Shown piece by piece: positions 61,290-64,000 of a stretch of 64,000 nucleotides of DNA. Every line of letters starts with the position of its first letter. The first letter of the stretch is position 1. A program made the translations under genes and the position numbers. The notes beneath the pieces are model-generated. The model was not told the DNA's origin and made no database searches. It saw only the letters and a list, made by a program, of their open reading frames with translations. Source of the stretch: Chitinophaga eiseniae (GTDB taxonomy: Bacteria; Bacteroidota; Bacteroidia; Chitinophagales; Chitinophagaceae); assembly GCF_900167135.1 (NCBI RefSeq), contig NZ_FUWZ01000005.1, positions 1 through 64,000 on the forward strand. The letters are read 5' to 3'.

Positions 61290-61297
61290 TACTTTTG
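61290..61297 (+). promoter_or_regulatory. Promoter -7 element of the LiaF-like operon
   Basis: TACTTTTG matches TAnnTTTG; there is no TTG at the ideal distance, which would fit an activator-dependent promoter. The predicted leader is about 30 nt. Confidence 0.5.
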
Positions 61298-61335
61298 TAT
61301 TGTTAAAACATTCCAGCAATGAAAAAAGCAAGACA

Positions 61336-62076
61336 ATGATTAAAGATGATTTTGTCGCCAGAAGAAGAAGAGGACGCGGTATCGGCGGTATTATTCTTAT
61401 CCTCATAGGTACCGCACTGCTGCTGCAGCGGCTTGATCTGGACATCCCCAACTGGGTGTTCTCCTGGCAAATGATTCTGATCGTAATCGGCCTGGCACTG
61501 GGCTTTAAACATAATTTCAGAGGCGGCCCCTGGTTTGCGATGATCACCGTAGGCGGCATTTTCCTGGCAGGCGAAATCCTGCACTGGCCCTACAATACCG
61601 CCAAGTTCATCTGGCCGGTCGTATTGATCGCCATCGGTATTACCGCCCTGTTTAAAAGACAAAACGAAAGTTATTTCTCAGACGCAAGATATTTCGCGAA
61701 AGACCGTACCAGCAGCGATATTTCAGCCGACGACGATACCATCAACATCTCCTCCTGTTTCAGTGGCCTGGAAAAGGTGGTGACCTCCAAAAACTTCAAA
61801 GGCGGTTATGTCTCCAATGTATTTGGCGGTACAGACCTCAACCTGATGCAGGCAGACATCAACGGTACCGTAACGCTGGAAGTGACCGCGATCTTCGGTG
61901 GCTGTGAAATAGTAGTACCGGCCAACTGGACGGTGAAAGTAGACATCTCTACCATCATGGGCGGCGTGGAGGAAAAACGCCCCGCTGCACTGCTGGGAAG
62001 TATTGATAAAGACAAAGTATTGCTGCTGAAAGGCTCCTGTATTTTCGGTGGAGTGGAGATCAAAAGCTTCGCTTAA
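61336..62076 (+). CDS. LiaF-like membrane protein (cell-envelope stress response)
   Basis: I start at ATG 61336 (MIKDDFVARRRRGRGIGGII), overlapping the stop of a short upstream frame. The 246 residues have three or four membrane helices (about 16-32, 42-58, 66-82, 90-105) followed by a soluble beta domain (about 125-245). That domain has repeated glycine turns: INISSCFSGLEKVVTSKNFK, YVSNVFGGTDLNLMQADING, AIFGGCEIVVPANWTVKVDI and SCIFGGVEIKS. This is the LiaF/VraT-like toast-rack form, which in other bacteria modulates a neighbouring sensor kinase. A LytS-type kinase and LytTR regulator follow in the same operon. Confidence 0.85.
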   Translation: MIKDDFVARRRRGRGIGGIILILIGTALLLQRLDLDIPNWVFSWQMILIVIGLALGFKHNFRGGPWFAMITVGGIFLAGEILHWPYNTAKFIWPVVLIAIGITALFKRQNESYFSDARYFAKDRTSSDISADDDTINISSCFSGLEKVVTSKNFKGGYVSNVFGGTDLNLMQADINGTVTLEVTAIFGGCEIVVPANWTVKVDISTIMGGVEEKRPAALLGSIDKDKVLLLKGSCIFGGVEIKSFA

Positions 62077-62133
62077 GGAACCCGCGGAAACCATATCAGC
62101 GCATTATCTTACCAACTTTTTAAATCTTATTGT

Positions 62134-62487
62134 ATGTATTGGTTTGTTGCTAAAGTAGTTTATCAGATCATTTGCGGTAATGGCAGTCATACACCGCAAT
62201 TCGATGAACAGTTGAGACTGATCAGCGCCATCTCCAAAAAAGAAGCCTGGCAGAAAGCAAGGGAAATCGGAATGCAGGAACAATACGCATTCAAGAACCA
62301 GCAACAGGAGCTGGTACAATGGAAATTCATCAATGTACCTGAAGTATATACCCTTGATCAACTGACAGACGGAATGGAACTGTATTCCCGTATAGAAGAA
62401 CCGGGAGACCCTAACTCCTATATTGCCTGGCTGCAGATGAAATCTGCCCAGCTGCAGGGACAACAGTATATTGAAGTGAACGTTTAA
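62134..62487 (+). CDS. DUF4288-domain protein
   Basis: The 117-residue protein fits DUF4288: MYWFVAKVVYQIICGNGSHT, FDEQLRLISAISKKEAWQKA, REIGMQEQYAFKN and VQWKFINVPEVYTLDQLTDG. No signal peptide, membrane helix or catalytic motif is apparent. Function is unknown. Its place between a LiaF-like protein and a kinase suggests participation in that signalling unit. Confidence 0.82.
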   Translation: MYWFVAKVVYQIICGNGSHTPQFDEQLRLISAISKKEAWQKAREIGMQEQYAFKNQQQELVQWKFINVPEVYTLDQLTDGMELYSRIEEPGDPNSYIAWLQMKSAQLQGQQYIEVNV

Positions 62488-62509
62488 AACGGACAATAAA
62501 AGCGCACAT

Positions 62510-63574
62510 TTGGCAAAAGAATTATATAAAGGAAACTCCCGGTGGAGTTTCCTTACCTCTTTCCTGATCTGGCTGGTGCTGTATGCTGCCCTGCTGTATT
62601 ACTGGTTTAATCTTACCGCATGGCAGGCCATCTCAGACAGCTCAGTGCATGTGATCCTGCTGGGGGGCGCCGGATTCCTGATCAGCCGCAACCTGTCATA
62701 CTACCGCCCGGGAGCCGGGATCAACAAGTTCCTGTATGTAACCGTGGTCAGTTCCGTGATGGCCGCCCTCTGGGTATTCTTCACCCACTGGCTACTGGAA
62801 ACCACCTTCGACAGCGACCCGGTATATCTGCATTGGCTGAACAGCGCCATCCCCATTCATTTTATCGTGGGATGCATGATCATCGCCGGCATTGGCTACC
62901 GCAGCCAGCTGTGGTACGACGAAGAAGAAGAACAGGGCGAAAGGGAAAGGAGAGAGGCCAACGAAGCCATTATCCGGGAGGCAGAGTTGTACAAACTGCG
63001 GCAACAGCTACAGCCGCACTTCCTGTTCAACAGCCTCAACTCTATCAACGCGCTCATTATGCTGCGTCCCGAGCAGGCCCGCGAAATGGTGCTCAAACTC
63101 TCAGACTTCCTCCGGGGCTCCCTGAAACGGGAAGACGATCACTGGATCTCCCTGAAAGAAGAACTCCAGTATCTCCAGTTGTACCTGGATATTGAAAAAG
63201 TGAGATTCGGTCATCGTTTAACCACCAGCGTTAGTTACGACGAAGCGGCCGAAGCCATGTATATGCCCCCCATGCTGTTGCAACCGGTAGTGGAAAACGC
63301 CATCAAATTCGGGCTGTATGATACGGTAGGAGATATCACCATTACCATCAGGGCTTTCGTGGAAGAAGGGATGCTGATGCTGGAAGTGAAAAACCCGTTT
63401 GACAACGAACTGCAGCAGCCCAACAAAGGCACCGGTTTCGGACTCACTTCCATCAGGCGCAGGCTGTATCTGTTGTTTGCAAGGCAGGACCTCATGGAAA
63501 CGGGCGCACAGGAAAATATTTATACCACGCTGATTAAAGTACCACAAACACATGATAAAAGCAGTAATAATTGA
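62510..63574 (+). CDS. LytS/YehU-type membrane sensor histidine kinase
   Basis: The start is TTG 62510. The 354-residue protein has four membrane helices in the first 130 residues (SFLTSFLIWLVLYAALLYYW, VHVILLGGAGFLISRNLS, FLYVTVVSSVMAALWVFFT, IHFIVGCMIIAGIGY) and no large periplasmic domain. A coiled linker (EEEEQGERERREANEA) leads to LRQQLQPHFLFNSLNSINAL (phospho-His about 169). The N box MLLQPVVENAIKFGL (about 255-269) and G box GTGFGLTSIRRRLYLLF (about 308) follow. It probably gets its signal through the membrane from the LiaF-like partner. Its end overlaps the regulator gene by 23 nt. Confidence 0.92.
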   Translation: MAKELYKGNSRWSFLTSFLIWLVLYAALLYYWFNLTAWQAISDSSVHVILLGGAGFLISRNLSYYRPGAGINKFLYVTVVSSVMAALWVFFTHWLLETTFDSDPVYLHWLNSAIPIHFIVGCMIIAGIGYRSQLWYDEEEEQGERERREANEAIIREAELYKLRQQLQPHFLFNSLNSINALIMLRPEQAREMVLKLSDFLRGSLKREDDHWISLKEELQYLQLYLDIEKVRFGHRLTTSVSYDEAAEAMYMPPMLLQPVVENAIKFGLYDTVGDITITIRAFVEEGMLMLEVKNPFDNELQQPNKGTGFGLTSIRRRLYLLFARQDLMETGAQENIYTTLIKVPQTHDKSSNN

Positions 63575-64000
63575 TGATGAACCTCTGGCACGTGAAGTGG
63601 TAAAGGAGTTCCTGTCAGGTTACCCGCAGGTGCAGCTGATGCAGGAATGCAACGATGGTTTTGAAGGACTGAAAGCCATTCAGCAACATCAGCCGGATAT
63701 CATCTTCCTCGATATCCAGATGCCGAAGATCACCGGCTTTGAAATGCTGGAGCTGGTGGAAAATATGCCGGCCGTTATATTCACCACCGCTTTTGAAGAA
63801 CATGCCCTCCGCGCTTTCGAAGTACACGCGGTGGATTACCTGCTGAAACCTTTCTCCCGCGATCGTTTTGACAAAGCCTTCCAGAAATGGATGGAACAAC
63901 ATAACAGCAATGCCGCCGCTACGGCTGCGTTACTGGAAACAGCCGCTGCTACGCCATTACAGAACAACCGGGTGGTGATCAAGATCAACGGCAAAATCAA
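63552..64000 (+). CDS. LytTR-family response regulator (partial, runs off window)
   Basis: An ATG at 63552, inside the end of the kinase gene in another frame, opens a frame that runs to the window end (149 codons visible). The receiver domain is complete: AVIIDDEPLA (acidic pair about 8-10), DIIFLDIQMPKITG (phospho-Asp about 55), IFTTAFEEHALRAF and DYLLKPFSRDRFDKAF (Lys about 104). An Ala-rich linker follows, and then NRVVIKINGKIK, the probable start of a LytTR DNA-binding domain. It is the partner of the upstream kinase. Confidence 0.93.
   Translation, partial: MIKAVIIDDEPLAREVVKEFLSGYPQVQLMQECNDGFEGLKAIQQHQPDIIFLDIQMPKITGFEMLELVENMPAVIFTTAFEEHALRAFEVHAVDYLLKPFSRDRFDKAFQKWMEQHNSNAAATAALLETAAATPLQNNRVVIKINGKI

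Overview
The window looks like chromosomal DNA of a Bacteroidota bacterium, most like the Chitinophaga group (an inference from gene content; no search was run). The signs are type IX secretion (T9SS) C-terminal sorting domains, a PorW/SprE homologue, HYC_CC_PP and putative-porin families, LytS/LytTR two-component pairs, bactofilin beside AtpZ, and many promoters of the Bacteroidota type (TTG, about 19-21 nt, TAnnTTTG). There is little good Shine-Dalgarno sequence, and TTG and GTG starts occur. It is mostly core genome, with one IS fragment at the left edge and one AT-richer gene (44.3-45.3 kb).

Layout. 0-7 kb: ISAon1-type transposase fragment, tRNA-Asp, accA, dapA, rnz, a STAS protein, clpC. 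7-13 kb: a repeat-bearing intergenic region, then three exported surface proteins. 13-22 kb: cmk, a TPR histidine kinase with its LytTR regulator, a candidate small RNA, ispH, rhomboid protease, rpsA. 22-25 kb: a T9SS lectin-like protein, a cyclase-family hydrolase, an HAD phosphatase. 25.5-29.2 kb: a sulfite-reductase/siroheme operon behind a Cys-rich leader peptide and an intrinsic terminator. 29-36 kb: DUF488, HD hydrolase, thioesterase, pyrG, yidC, M28 peptidase. 36-44 kb: SprT-like protein, membrane protein, AtpZ, bactofilin, a short membrane protein, porW, penicillin-binding protein 1A. 44-52 kb: S41-like peptidase, thioredoxin-like protein, sucC, purine nucleoside phosphorylase, porin, a tail-fibre-like protein. 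52-56.5 kb: a metal-handling operon ending in an HMA-AraC regulator, a 23-codon Cys-Cys ORF, and an L,D-transpeptidase lipoprotein. 56.6-59.5 kb: two different NADP isocitrate dehydrogenases. 59.6-64 kb: SGNH hydrolase, flavin oxidoreductase, then a LiaF-like/DUF4288/LytS/LytTR operon cut by the window end.

How it fits together. The sulfite reductase, uroporphyrinogen-III methyltransferase and precorrin-2 dehydrogenase form one assimilation unit: the last two make the siroheme cofactor of the first. The upstream leader (promoter, 25-codon ORF with three consecutive Cys codons, terminator, gene) has the form of a cysteine-sensing attenuator and is the most interesting element here. Envelope biology is heavily represented: PorW for T9SS, at least two T9SS cargo proteins, YidC, PBP1A, L,D-transpeptidase, bactofilin and two LytS/LytTR systems. 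Several intergenic gaps hold long nested inverted repeats (30.3, 41.5, 56.5 and 58.0-58.25 kb), which look like a recurring class of palindromic intergenic element, partly doubling as terminators between convergent genes.
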